From the NCBI GenBank assembly GCA_028278335.1, contig JANQEN010000063.1, positions 1-64,000 of the forward strand: DNA of 64,000 bases, written 5' to 3'. Made by a program: the position numbers and the translations under genes. The notes below the pieces were generated by a model, which searched no databases, was not told the DNA's origin, and was given only the letters and a program-made list of their open reading frames with translations. The stretch's first letter is position 1. Each line of letters begins with the position of its first letter. The stretch is from Chitinivibrionales bacterium. Lineage in GTDB: Bacteria; Fibrobacterota; Chitinivibrionia; Chitinivibrionales; JANQEN01. This document shows positions 44,978-54,184 of this stretch, in pieces.

Positions 44978-45147
44978 ATCGCGCCGCCGAATGGTTCAGA
45001 AAAGCACGAGTGGTTGTCCGAGGGGAAGCCGAGTTTAACGAGTGCCTGAACCTGAGGCGAAAAGGGCGATTGCGGGGCGGTGTTTCTTTGCATACTTTCT
45101 TTGCACAAGCAAAGAAAGTATGTCTGCTGTCGGGCAGTATCCCGACG
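44978..45147. repeat. GC-rich structured element downstream of recB
   Basis: This element is much richer in GC than its surroundings. It contains a perfect 14-bp hairpin, CATACTTTCTTTGC/GCAAAGAAAGTATG with loop ACAA (45091-45122), then a smaller TCGGG/CCCGA hairpin. The preceding 100 bases have other paired segments, among them GGTTCAG and CTGAACC. Such intergenic elements occur in many bacteria; I cannot name this one. No gene is supported. Confidence 0.7.
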
Positions 45148-45387
45148 ATTTTATTATTTAAAAAACATCTCACCTATGTATAGAATAATATCCTGGATTA
45201 AGTTTCAGTAATTGGATCCCCGTCCACGCGAGCATGACAGTCCACATATTATTAAAAACCAAAAAAGTAGATGAATTCAAAAGTAATTTTCCATCAAAGA
45301 TCGATCTTTAAATATTAATTCCAATATGATATAATCAAAATTCAAAAATCCTTATTGGGGTTGGAACGAATTATCAAGGGGAACCAC

Positions 45388-46044
45388 ATGAATATTGCCA
45401 TGGTTGGTGCAGGTAAAGCCTCGGTTATATTAATCGACCAGTTTGGAAAATTGCCAAACATCTCAATTAGTCTTGTTGTTGATATTGATAGAGCTGCACC
45501 GGGTATTAGGAAGGCGCGGGAAAAGGCCATTCCTGTTTCAGAAAAGGTTGAAGATATTGCACAACTTACCAATGTAAAATTAATTGTTGAACTAACTGGA
45601 AATAATTCGGTCTTTGAAAAGTTAAAATCAGTTGCCAGAGAAGACCAAATCATCATTCCTGCCTGGGCATCGAAGCTCTTTTATGATCTTATTGAAACAC
45701 AACACCAGCATATACAGGATTGTTCATCCATATTTTTAGCTGATATTGACCAGGTAAAAGACCAGATTAATGGCGCATTGCAACCAATCAATGAGGCGCA
45801 AGCCAATATAACCGACCTTTTAGAAGAGGCGCAAATCATCTCAATGAACGGCAAAATCCAGGCTACAAAAGCTGGTCAGTATGGCAAAGCCTTTAAAGCG
45901 GTGATTGACCGTATTGAAGGACTCATTGACGAAATAGAAAAAGCGATTAACCTCTTTGATACAGCTCAGGAGAGTTCACAGGCAGCATTGGCCAAAATTG
46001 GAGAGTCAAAAAATCGCATGTTAAAGGAAATTGAGAGTTATTAA
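45388..46044 (+). CDS. Rossmann-fold protein fused to a chemoreceptor-type signalling tip
   Basis: The product is about 218 residues; the ATG at 45388 has AAGGGGAA upstream, better than an in-frame start at 45355. The N-terminus (NIAMVGAGKASVILIDQFG, then LVVDID) is an NAD(P)-binding Rossmann fold like that of oxidoreductases and homoserine dehydrogenases. From about residue 125 the protein is a helical hairpin reading IISMNGKIQATKAGQYGKAFKAVIDRIEGLI. That copies the chemoreceptor tip ([20 protein letters not shown]...). There is no membrane helix, so it would be a soluble receptor sensing a nucleotide or metabolite. I do not know a named family with this fusion. Confidence 0.8.
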   Translation: MNIAMVGAGKASVILIDQFGKLPNISISLVVDIDRAAPGIRKAREKAIPVSEKVEDIAQLTNVKLIVELTGNNSVFEKLKSVAREDQIIIPAWASKLFYDLIETQHQHIQDCSSIFLADIDQVKDQINGALQPINEAQANITDLLEEAQIISMNGKIQATKAGQYGKAFKAVIDRIEGLIDEIEKAINLFDTAQESSQAALAKIGESKNRMLKEIESY

Positions 46045-46569
46045 TTCATGTACGAGAGGAACTTTTTCTTCCTTAGTGCGACTATGAGCCCATTTGCAAT
46101 TTCTCTGGGGAGATTGTATATTTCATTCGCTTAAATTACAGTGCATGCCTAAAAACAGTTATAATCTTACGAATTCTCATATTTTATACACTGTAAAGAA
46201 TCTGTTCACAGCCTAGCACCATTGCATGCATTTAACATCGTATACTACACAGTATAGCAACCTAGCAAAGTAATACAGTACTTTTCAATAAAGTTTTACG
46301 TAATAAGAGATGATTGATTTGTAAGGAATTCTTACTGGTTGATCGACAGGAGGGGTGTCGAACAAACCAAAACAGTGTAAGAGTTCCTCATCATAAGAGA
46401 AGATCTTTAAAAGTCTAGCTAAGATTATTCTCTCAGACACACACCCTTGATCATTGTTTGCCGCAATCAAAACTCTTCTTACGCAGTAGATACCATTTTT
46501 TAACTAATGTTTTACAGCATACATTGGTTATAAACCAATTAGAATTGGGATAGAAAGGATAACACATAG
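46045..46569. other. Intergenic region before kamA-like gene
   Basis: The 525-bp region has no gene I trust. A 61-codon minus-strand frame at 46285-46470 (with a TTG start) shows no ribosome-binding site and no family. No hairpin terminator is obvious after the gene at 45388. Confidence 0.4.
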
Positions 46570-48363
46570 ATGCTTGATAAGGTAAAGTATACACCGGACT
46601 ATATAAAACTACATTCACCGGAAGTCTTCAAGCTTGCCGAAGCTTCAGAAAGTGTAACCCATTTACGAAAGAGTCTCTCCCAATTCGCCTACAAAATGGT
46701 GTATGATACATTTAAAAACTATGATGATTTTTCAGAGGGATCCATTATCCGGGTGCGAGACTGTGCTCGGAGTTTAACGCGAATACTAACCAGACGATCC
46801 GAAGATAAGGCTAAATTTTCCTTTGCCAAGGCTGTGCGAGATATTGCCAAAAATAAACCCCGACCTGATCTTACGCCTGCCTTCTATGCTGAGCTTTTGC
46901 ATTTGTTGATTGGTATTCAAGGACGAGGTCAGGGACGCTCCCTTTCTGACATGCACCTTTTTCCTACTAAACTCAAAGGAAGAAATGCAGCCCGCTACCG
47001 GTCTCGTCAACTTGATGAGCTGGATAGTGAGATGCAGGTGCGATTAGACCGTTTTAAGCATGGTTTAAAACGAAGCATCATCAAGAAACGTATGGAAAAC
47101 CGTAGCAGGATTCTATCATATTTCAACGCCACTGAACGGCAGTGGTTTAAATGGGAGTGGCAGGTAAAGCATATTCTCCGTGACGCAAAAACGATTTCCC
47201 AATTGGTCTATCTTTCCGATGAGGAAAAGAGTACCATTGAGCGAGCAGAATCAGAGAACATACCCTTTGGTATTACACCCTACTATCTCTCGCTGATGGA
47301 TAATTCACCCAAATCAAAAAATGATAAAGCAATCAGGGCCCAAGTAATTCCCCCTTCCGACTATATCACCTCACTGATCAACACTGATCGCCACGATGGC
47401 TGTATGGATTTCATGAAAGAGTCCGACACATCACCGATCGACTTGATAACAAGACGGTATCCAACGATTTGTATATTCAAACCCTTTAATACGTGCCCAC
47501 AAATCTGTGTATATTGTCAACGTAACTGGGAAATTAAGGATGCCATGGAACCTAACTCCTTAGCACCCTTAGAAAAAATTGATGACGCTATTCAGTGGAT
47601 CAAGGATCATCCCTCAATACAGGAAGTATTGATCACTGGTGGTGATCCCTTTGCCATGTCTGATAGCACTCTTAGATCGATCCTACAAAAGGTTGCTGCT
47701 ATTCCAAGTATCGAACGAATTCGCATAGGCTCTCGTACTCTTGTAACCATGCCCATGCGTTTCACCGATAAACTTGCCGCCATGCTTAAAAGACTTCGTC
47801 TGCCGGGAAAACGCCAGGTTGCAGTGGTAACCCATGTGCAACATCCCTATGAAATTACTCCTGAGATGACTGAGGCTGTTGAAAAATTACGCAGCATTGG
47901 TATTCCTGTTTACAATCAGTTGGTGTATACGTTTTTCTCGTCCCGCCGTTTCGAAGCCTCTTCATTGCGTCGAATATTGGCTCGTGTCGGGATTGAACCT
48001 TACTACACATTCAATACAAAAGGTAAAGAGGAGACCAGCGATTATCGCGTGCCCATTGCACGGCTTCTGCAAGAGCAAAAAGAGGAGGCCCGATTATTAC
48101 CTGGTATTTCGCGTACTGATGAAGCGGTCTATAATGTGCCTGGCCTGGGTAAAAACTATCTCCGCGCTCGACAGAACCGTGATTTAGTATCAATCCTTCC
48201 CAACGGTGCGCGCCTCCATGAGTTTCACCCCTGGGAAAAGAAAATCTCCTCCCATATCCAAACTCATATTAGTGAAGATGTACCAATTTTAGACTACCTA
48301 GAACGCTTAGAAGCGATGGGTGAGGATATCTCAGACTATCAGACAATCTGGTACTATTTCTAA
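46570..48363 (+). CDS. KamA-family radical SAM protein (lysine 2,3-aminomutase-like)
   Basis: The 597-residue protein has the radical SAM cluster motif CxxxCxxC at Cys309 (CPQICVYC). It is followed by the KamA-type segments QEVLITGGDPFAMSD, RIGSRTLVTMPMRFT and YNQLVYTFFSSRR. The last part has PGLGKNYLR, typical of lysine 2,3-aminomutase-like enzymes that use PLP and SAM. The N-terminal ~240 residues are a helical extension longer than in classical KamA (about 420 residues). Substrate may differ from lysine. AAAGGAT lies 14 bases before the ATG. It stands alone. Confidence 0.88.
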   Translation: MLDKVKYTPDYIKLHSPEVFKLAEASESVTHLRKSLSQFAYKMVYDTFKNYDDFSEGSIIRVRDCARSLTRILTRRSEDKAKFSFAKAVRDIAKNKPRPDLTPAFYAELLHLLIGIQGRGQGRSLSDMHLFPTKLKGRNAARYRSRQLDELDSEMQVRLDRFKHGLKRSIIKKRMENRSRILSYFNATERQWFKWEWQVKHILRDAKTISQLVYLSDEEKSTIERAESENIPFGITPYYLSLMDNSPKSKNDKAIRAQVIPPSDYITSLINTDRHDGCMDFMKESDTSPIDLITRRYPTICIFKPFNTCPQICVYCQRNWEIKDAMEPNSLAPLEKIDDAIQWIKDHPSIQEVLITGGDPFAMSDSTLRSILQKVAAIPSIERIRIGSRTLVTMPMRFTDKLAAMLKRLRLPGKRQVAVVTHVQHPYEITPEMTEAVEKLRSIGIPVYNQLVYTFFSSRRFEASSLRRILARVGIEPYYTFNTKGKEETSDYRVPIARLLQEQKEEARLLPGISRTDEAVYNVPGLGKNYLRARQNRDLVSILPNGARLHEFHPWEKKISSHIQTHISEDVPILDYLERLEAMGEDISDYQTIWYYF

Positions 48364-48366
48364 TCC

Positions 48367-49236
48367 CTAATTAATTGGTTTATCATTAACATGGACATAG
48401 GGTATTACTGTTGTATCCTTATTTGAATTTATCCGCGTGAACATTTCCTCAAAATCTTGGATCTCCTTGTCTGAGTCTATACCAAAATAATCCTTGAACT
48501 CCTTCAGTGGCACTCTTCGAGTCATAGTAACAAAGAAGCTTATTGCAACATAGGTAATACAGGCAAAGATGGTAGCTCCTAAACTTATCATACTGATAAA
48601 AAAGAATACTGACAAAATCATAAGCATTGCCCCAAAGGAGCCAAATCGAACAGACCAATCAATAAGTCTGAATCTACTTTTTATGGGAATGATTGGTGTT
48701 TGTGTATTGATGTGCAAAAGGTCTGCATAGTAAAGAAGTACAGCGCTCACTGACATAAATCCAAGAGCAAAATAGAGTAATGTTTTATTTGAATCATCAA
48801 TTTTATCAAATTCGATAACTAACATGGTAATGGAAAGCAAAACCATACCAATTGTTATTGCCGCATAATTTCCCCAATTGTACTGCGAGTGATACTCAAG
48901 CATATCCTCAAGTTTTAATCTCTTAAGATTAAGAAGGGTCTCCTCATAGGGACGATAGATAGTAACCAGCTTTTTTGTTCCTAATTTTAAATTTATTAGG
49001 ATTATTGCAATTAAAGCAATAAGCGTCATCAAAACACTCAGTACACCCCAGAATTTGCTTTTAGTTAGCCCCCATATGATTGCTTTCTCTACTTCAGTCT
49101 TCTCAAGCATATCATTTTGATCCTGTTGAGAGGATACACTTATTTCCTTATTTGCATTGTTACTCTGTGAATGACTTGTATACATCAAAAAGAAAAGAGG
49201 TAGTATAAAGATTAATAGGATATGGGGTTTACGCAT
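48367..49236 (-). CDS. Multi-pass membrane protein of unknown function
   Basis: The 289-residue protein has an N-terminal signal or first helix, then about five further membrane segments (residues ~65-85, 125-145, 152-168, 195-230). The region between helices 1 and 2 and the C-terminus is charged and cytoplasmic or periplasmic. I recognise no family. It converges on the kamA-like gene with stop codons 3 bp apart. Confidence 0.65.
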   Translation of the reverse strand: MRKPHILLIFILPLFFLMYTSHSQSNNANKEISVSSQQDQNDMLEKTEVEKAIIWGLTKSKFWGVLSVLMTLIALIAIILINLKLGTKKLVTIYRPYEETLLNLKRLKLEDMLEYHSQYNWGNYAAITIGMVLLSITMLVIEFDKIDDSNKTLLYFALGFMSVSAVLLYYADLLHINTQTPIIPIKSRFRLIDWSVRFGSFGAMLMILSVFFFISMISLGATIFACITYVAISFFVTMTRRVPLKEFKDYFGIDSDKEIQDFEEMFTRINSNKDTTVIPYVHVNDKPIN

Positions 49237-49328
49237 TGCCTAATCCTTTACTAGAGTGTCAATTTTTACCTGGGTAATTGGAATGTGTATTGCACAGTCT
49301 TCCTATTTTAAGCAACATCTGATTTTTT

Positions 49329-49470
49329 GGGGGAATCAGCAAGATCACCTGAGCACTTTTGTTATCTGCTTGCCCATAAAGACAGGTTGACCGAGCAGGT
49401 TAAACTGGATTTATGGATGCAAGCAGTTAAAAAGCGTGAAGGAAGCTTGCTGTGGGGGGAGAATCCCCCC
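49329..49470 (-). repeat. Structured ~142-bp intergenic element, copy 2 (inverted)
   Basis: Read on the minus strand this copy has the same plan as copies 1, 3 and 4: a GGGGGG...CCCCCC block, then AGCAAG pairing with CTTGCT near the far end. CTGCTTGC pairs with GCAAGCAG, and CCATAAA with TTTATGG. Its apical stem is weaker than in the others. It lies between two divergent genes rather than after a stop codon, which argues against a simple terminator. Confidence 0.88.
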
Positions 49471-49611
49471 GAAAACTCTACATTTGCTTATAGCTTAATA
49501 TACATTTTTTATATATAACGATTTAAGAAGATTATATATTATCCTTTGAGCTGGCGTCCTCAATGTTTTTCCTATAAGAAAACCTGAAATAAGTTATCTT
49601 TAATAATTGAA

Positions 49612-50445
49612 ATGAAAACAAAAACAATTTTTATTCCTTTAATAAGACTGAAATTAGTACAACTCATGCTTCCTATCCTCCTATTAAACCTATTCTCCTT
49701 TGCAGCAAATAAAAAAGAGGCTCTTTGTACTATCCTCTCCCCTACTCCCTTAGGTGAAAAGAAATATACCCCCCAGGGAATGACCTGGGTCGACAGTACC
49801 TTGCTATTTGCAAATACCTGGAAGAACAAAAAGAGTCGTGTCTACCATCTTGAAACTGACTCGCTTTCTATTCTCTCATACTTTGACATGCCTAAAGAGG
49901 CGGTGCACACCAGTGGTCTTTGTATTATTGACGGTTTTCTTTGGGGAGTGGACTACAAATCGAATCGGGCCTATAAAATTGACTACAAACAATCCTTTGC
50001 CGATAAGAAGTGCGCCCTTGTGGGTTCTTTTGATACTGGCCTTAAGGGCACCAGTGCCTGTTGTGCTGTGCACTACAAAGGACAAAGTCTCCTTGCAATC
50101 TCTGACTTCATGCGCACCCGTAAAGTGATATTTGTTGATCCTGAAAAGTGTTTGAAAGCAGGATCAACAGGCAACAATGTACTATACTTTTACAAAAACC
50201 AGGGCTTTTCCCAGGGACTTGAATGGGACGGGACCTATCTCTACGAGTCGGAAAATAAATTACCCCGTGCAATTATTAATAAGATCGATTTGGAAAAGGT
50301 CTGTGCCACCCATAAAGTAAAGGATGGACTCATCCAGCAGTATACCTTACCAGTAAAGGGAATCGAGGACCTTGCCTTTGACGGGGAGAAGTTCTGGTCC
50401 AGTGATGAGATCCTTTTTAAGTTTTTAACCATAACCCTTCCATAA
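49612..50445 (+). CDS. Secreted beta-propeller-like protein
   Basis: The 277-residue protein has a signal peptide (cleavage near SFAANK). Repeating segments have the shape of a propeller blade: GMTWVDSTLLFANTWKNKKSRVYHLE, LCIIDGFLWGVDYKSNRAYKID, GLEWDGTYLYESEN and IEDLAFDGEKFWSSDE. Such folds often bind sugars or act as enzymes such as glutaminyl cyclase, but I see no active-site residues. The start lacks a Shine-Dalgarno site. The gene at 50475 follows within 30 bp. Confidence 0.7.
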   Translation: MKTKTIFIPLIRLKLVQLMLPILLLNLFSFAANKKEALCTILSPTPLGEKKYTPQGMTWVDSTLLFANTWKNKKSRVYHLETDSLSILSYFDMPKEAVHTSGLCIIDGFLWGVDYKSNRAYKIDYKQSFADKKCALVGSFDTGLKGTSACCAVHYKGQSLLAISDFMRTRKVIFVDPEKCLKAGSTGNNVLYFYKNQGFSQGLEWDGTYLYESENKLPRAIINKIDLEKVCATHKVKDGLIQQYTLPVKGIEDLAFDGEKFWSSDEILFKFLTITLP

Positions 50446-50474
50446 CTACATTCATTTCTTTTGGAGGAAGATCT

Positions 50475-50933
50475 ATGCGACTAAAAAAATTAATTCTAAT
50501 AGTTCTTATTCCCCTCTTTGCCTTTGGTACTGACTATGCAAAAAAGTTTGGCTTCGAGTTCATGGCTGGCCGCACTGGTGTTGTTAATTTCAAATACCAC
50601 ATTAACAGTGTCTACACAATCAACCCCGGTATTTCCTTTAATCTAACCAGTGGCGATAACAATGATTATGTTGTGGCGGGTTTTCATTTTGGTCAGCAGT
50701 TTTTTCTTAAGGAGATCAATGCCCTTGATCAATTCATCTTTGCCGATGTTGGTCTTATGATTTACGATGACGTAGATGTTCAATTCAGAATCGATGCAGG
50801 GTATGGTCTGCAATATTCCTTTAATGAGCGACTCGCCTGTTTTGGTAGGCTTGGCCTTGGTATGATTATCTCTGATAATGTTAACGTCTCCCTTAGCAAA
50901 TCCGGTGCTGGATTAGTATTCTATCTTAAATAG
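50475..50933 (+). CDS. Small outer-membrane beta-barrel-like protein
   Basis: The 152-residue protein has a signal peptide ending near FAFGTDY. The remaining alternating strands (FEFMAGRTGVVNFKYHI, YVVAGFHFGQQFF, LACFGRLGLGMII) suggest a small 8-stranded barrel. GGAGG precedes the ATG. It lies between the propeller gene and crcB in one probable operon. The role is unknown. Confidence 0.72.
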   Translation: MRLKKLILIVLIPLFAFGTDYAKKFGFEFMAGRTGVVNFKYHINSVYTINPGISFNLTSGDNNDYVVAGFHFGQQFFLKEINALDQFIFADVGLMIYDDVDVQFRIDAGYGLQYSFNERLACFGRLGLGMIISDNVNVSLSKSGAGLVFYLK

Positions 50934-50955
50934 AGACAAAAACTATAAAGCAAAC

Positions 50956-51351
50956 ATGAAAATAGTACAGCAGATTCTCATCGTTGGTTGCGGAGGCTTT
51001 TTAGGAAGCATAGCACGCTATGTTTTGGCTCTCTTTTCTACCAGTCTCTTTAAATCAGCCCCCTATCCTTTGGGTACCACTGTGGTGAACATGATTGGCT
51101 GCCTTATTATAGGACTCTTAGCTGGATTTACCGAGCACAACCATCCCTTTTCTCCCTCAGTGAGACTATTTCTCTTTATTGGACTCCTCGGAGGATTTAC
51201 CACCTTCTCCTCCTTTGGATTGGAGACCTTTACCTTACTTAAAAACAAGCATCTATGGCTTGCCAGCATCAATGCCTTTGGCCAACTCTTTGTTGGACTC
51301 CTTGCGGTTGCCCTTGGTTACTGGCTTATGCAGCTAACGCAATCGCGATAA
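50956..51351 (+). CDS. crcB: Fluoride ion channel
   Basis: The 131-residue protein has four membrane helices and the Fluc motifs GGFLGSIARYVL near the N-terminus, GTTVVNMIGCLIIGLLAG in the middle and GLLGGFTTFSSFGLE in helix 3. The Asn and the FTTFSSF phenylalanine box line the pore. It exports fluoride as a dual-topology dimer. I looked for a fluoride riboswitch just upstream and saw none. It lies 22 bp after the small barrel gene. Confidence 0.95.
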   Translation: MKIVQQILIVGCGGFLGSIARYVLALFSTSLFKSAPYPLGTTVVNMIGCLIIGLLAGFTEHNHPFSPSVRLFLFIGLLGGFTTFSSFGLETFTLLKNKHLWLASINAFGQLFVGLLAVALGYWLMQLTQSR

Positions 51352-51352
51352 C

Positions 51353-51766
51353 TCACCACTCTTTCCCACAATGGGTGCACTCCCTTTGATGCACTGAAAC
51401 AATGTTGTTACAGTGCTTGCATTGCCATTTCATTTTTTGCTCTGCAACAAAGGATCGAATTCCCTTTTCTTTAATAGTAGTAAGGTTTTCAATCAAACTC
51501 ATGTGATACTTTGTATGGTAGCTTTTATCAAGTTGCTTTAATCGTTTACAGGGGAATGTGGCACAGGCAAAGCAAAAATCAACGTTCCTAGTTTTTCTAT
51601 TCTCACACAGTTTGATAGGACAGGCTGAGCAGGATTTTCGTTTATCTACACCATCAATACGACAACCGGGGCACTGCTTTTTCTCCCTATGATGGCCAAT
51701 GCACAATGCGCAGTTCATACCGCAGGGTGCGATCATTTTTGAAGTTATTGTAACTTTAGTTTTCAT
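51353..51766 (-). CDS. DUF3795 cysteine-rich protein
   Basis: The 137-residue protein starts MIAPCGMNCALCIGHHREKK after a short lead, then CPGCRID and SCSACPIKLC, the conserved pattern of DUF3795. A second Cys set at the C-terminus (CKHCNNIVSVHQRECTHCG) is a zinc-ribbon. It is probably a small metal-binding cytosolic protein. GGAAGAG precedes the start. It converges with crcB, the stops touching. Confidence 0.88.
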   Translation of the reverse strand: MKTKVTITSKMIAPCGMNCALCIGHHREKKQCPGCRIDGVDKRKSCSACPIKLCENRKTRNVDFCFACATFPCKRLKQLDKSYHTKYHMSLIENLTTIKEKGIRSFVAEQKMKWQCKHCNNIVSVHQRECTHCGKEW

Positions 51767-51956
51767 TCTTGCTCTTCCACCATTTAAATGAGCAATACAA
51801 ATAATATTTAATGTTTATCGTTAACATGCTATATATATATTACTTTTTGATTGTACTGATTATATTAAACATCAAAACCTTATCTAGAAAATAACTTTAA
51901 AAATAGTAAAAATATCATCATTCAAAATAACACTCATATTAGCAAGGAGTTATCTG

Positions 51957-53027
51957 ATGTCAAAAAATGTATTATGCCTAATCTTTCTAATCTCTTTTAT
52001 GATAATAAATTGCGAACAGGCTTTACAAACAGAACAGGATCCACAGCAAACCATGTATGCGGTTGGGATGTATCTGAATAAATACGGTAAAGACCAAATT
52101 GCCTGTGTTTGGAAGGATGGAGTCCGTATTGACCTAAAAGAACCTGGGTATAACTGTGCAGCCCACTCCTATTTCACCATTGATGGTGATGAATATGTCA
52201 TTGGTACAAGAAAGCTCGGTTTTGGCACAATTAAATCAGCAGTCTGCTGTTGGAAAAATGGAAATATTAGCTACATAACTGACACTAACGATATTTGCAA
52301 TTACAACATTCGCTCTACAGCAGTGAATGGAAACGACATCTATATTATTGGATCCAAAACATTCAATTCTGGGGCAATGGACGATCCTGTTATCTGGAAA
52401 AATGGTGAAGAGGTGTCTATTATTGGCTTGCAAGATAAGGCAACTCTTCATGATATTGTGATTGTCAACAATGACATCCTAATCTGTGGCTCTGTGTTTC
52501 AAGCAAATGAAATTCGCGCTTGTTATTGGAGAAATAGTTATCCTCACATTTTAAAGGCTAATGATAAAGAGTGTGTTGCCACAAAATTGTTTGTTCAAGG
52601 AAGCGATGTTTACATAGCAGGATATACAATAAATTCGGCGGAATCCAAAATGAGTGCTGGATATTGGCATAATGAGACCTTTGCAGCACTACCAACTGGT
52701 AACACCTCCTATCAACGATATGTTGCCACAGGAATTGCAGTGCACAATAAAACTGTCTACACAATAGGTCATTACATAACTGACGATTATTTTCAACAGG
52801 GGCTCTTTTGGAAGAATGATGAGGTAACAATCCTTGCTGATTCGGAAAAGTATGTTAGTTACTATGGCATTCAAATTCAAAATGAAGATATTTACCTTTT
52901 TGGGTTTGAAGAGACAGCATTACATACTACAGGATACGCCTGCTATTGGAAAAACAGTGTAAAAACCTATCTTGATAATACCAACTATTTTTCTGTAGCC
53001 TATGATATGAGTTTTAATTCAGATTAG
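51957..53027 (+). CDS. Lipoprotein with repeated propeller-type blades
   Basis: The 356-residue protein has a lipoprotein signal (INC, Cys19). The rest consists of about seven repeats of 40-45 residues with the pattern YVIG......ACCWKNG.....L, for example ISYITD, VSIIGLQDKATLHDI and KTYLDN. That is typical of a seven-bladed propeller with a Trp-Lys-Asn motif. No catalytic site is obvious; surface glycan or protein binding is likely. AAGGAG lies before the ATG. It lies 30 bp upstream of another lipoprotein gene. Confidence 0.78.
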   Translation: MSKNVLCLIFLISFMIINCEQALQTEQDPQQTMYAVGMYLNKYGKDQIACVWKDGVRIDLKEPGYNCAAHSYFTIDGDEYVIGTRKLGFGTIKSAVCCWKNGNISYITDTNDICNYNIRSTAVNGNDIYIIGSKTFNSGAMDDPVIWKNGEEVSIIGLQDKATLHDIVIVNNDILICGSVFQANEIRACYWRNSYPHILKANDKECVATKLFVQGSDVYIAGYTINSAESKMSAGYWHNETFAALPTGNTSYQRYVATGIAVHNKTVYTIGHYITDDYFQQGLFWKNDEVTILADSEKYVSYYGIQIQNEDIYLFGFEETALHTTGYACYWKNSVKTYLDNTNYFSVAYDMSFNSD

Positions 53028-53057
53028 ATTTTTGTTCTGCAGTATATATTTTTAGGT

Positions 53058-53993
53058 ATGATAAAATCATTCATTTTTATTGCTATTTGTTTTGTACTCT
53101 GTTTTAACTCCTGTAATAGCACCACAAAAAACATATCAGTAGCACCGGAGTATAAAAATCAAAAGATCCGCGACGCCTCTTTGGCTATTGTTTTTGCTGA
53201 TTCATTACCAAATTGTAAGAGCTATCTTACCAGTGCAATTAAAGAAAATTTCACAATTTCTTTAGAGTCACCTAAAAGCGAAGGTCTAACACCATCTACA
53301 ACGTTATTCACCAAAAATTCAATTGTCCGCGAACAATTCTTTGATAATGAGGCTATGAGGATTCCAGAGATTGAGCCAAACAATCTAGTTGCAGAACCTA
53401 TGCCAGAAACTGGATTTTTAGTAGATGGTAGACTAATTGTCTATTACTTTATTAAGTCACAAACAGTGAATAATCTCTTACAAAAAAGCTTTATTAAAAA
53501 GGTCTCTGTTCCAAAGCTAGCTAATAAAAACAATTTCAATTTTACACCAAAACAATTGATAACAAATAAGAGTGACACAATCAGTGTAGAGGTTCCCATA
53601 GAGGATACAGAGTTCTTGTTTCGTGATTTCGATGCTGAATTAGTTCTTTACATTACAAACTTGTCTCTTATATTCAAAGAAAAGGAAGCTAAATTAGTAG
53701 AAACAGATCTTATTACTGGTGAATCATCTAGCGATGAAATTGATTATAGACATCTTATTCAATTTTTCTTTCCTAATATGCAAGAAGGTTCTAATATCTA
53801 CTTTCAATCACAGTTTTTTATCTGGGATAATAAGCTTAAAAAACTGGTCTCCTATGGTATTGCAAAATCTTCAACTCGTTTATCCGGTATTTTTTCTCAG
53901 ACAGCCTGGAAACATTCAATAAATAAATTCATTGGCTCCATGTTTGGAAATTCATCTTTTATATATTCAGATTCGAATTATAAAGTTAAATAA
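53058..53993 (+). CDS. Lipoprotein of unknown family
   Basis: The 311-residue product has a lipobox-like FNSC at the end of a hydrophobic N-terminus (Cys19). The mature protein is beta-rich with a central charged region (IFKEKEAKLVETDLITG). I recognise no family. It follows the propeller lipoprotein by 30 bp and may be in the same transcript. A structured repeat element lies shortly after it. Confidence 0.65.
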   Translation: MIKSFIFIAICFVLCFNSCNSTTKNISVAPEYKNQKIRDASLAIVFADSLPNCKSYLTSAIKENFTISLESPKSEGLTPSTTLFTKNSIVREQFFDNEAMRIPEIEPNNLVAEPMPETGFLVDGRLIVYYFIKSQTVNNLLQKSFIKKVSVPKLANKNNFNFTPKQLITNKSDTISVEVPIEDTEFLFRDFDAELVLYITNLSLIFKEKEAKLVETDLITGESSSDEIDYRHLIQFFFPNMQEGSNIYFQSQFFIWDNKLKKLVSYGIAKSSTRLSGIFSQTAWKHSINKFIGSMFGNSSFIYSDSNYKVK

Positions 53994-54021
53994 TTACATC
54001 ATAATTCAATATAAAGCCTCC

Positions 54022-54162
54022 GGGGGGAAAATCCCCCCATAGCAAGCTTCCTTCATGCTTTTTAACTGCTTGCATCTATATAACCTGTTTCACCTAGCCG
54101 GTGAACCAGTTTTTATAGGCAAGCAGATAACAAAACCACTCAGGTGATCTTGCTATTCCCCC
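54022..54162 (+). repeat. Structured ~142-bp intergenic element, copy 3
   Basis: It has GGGGGGAAAATCCCCCC at the left and ATTCCCCC at the right. Paired segments are AGCAAG/CTTGCT (outer), CTGCTTGC/GCAAGCAG, CTATA/TATAG and TTCACC/GGTGAA (apical). It lies 28 bp after the stop codon of the lipoprotein gene and just upstream of the second 42-bp array. Confidence 0.9.
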
Positions 54163-54184
54163 TTAAATCAAACACTTTAAATTG

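Noticed and set aside
46285-46470. Minus-strand 61-codon frame
   Set aside because: It starts with TTG, has no ribosome-binding site and no recognisable family.
50934-50956. Fluoride riboswitch before crcB
   Set aside because: Only 22 bp separate crcB from the previous gene, and the fluoride aptamer core is not present.
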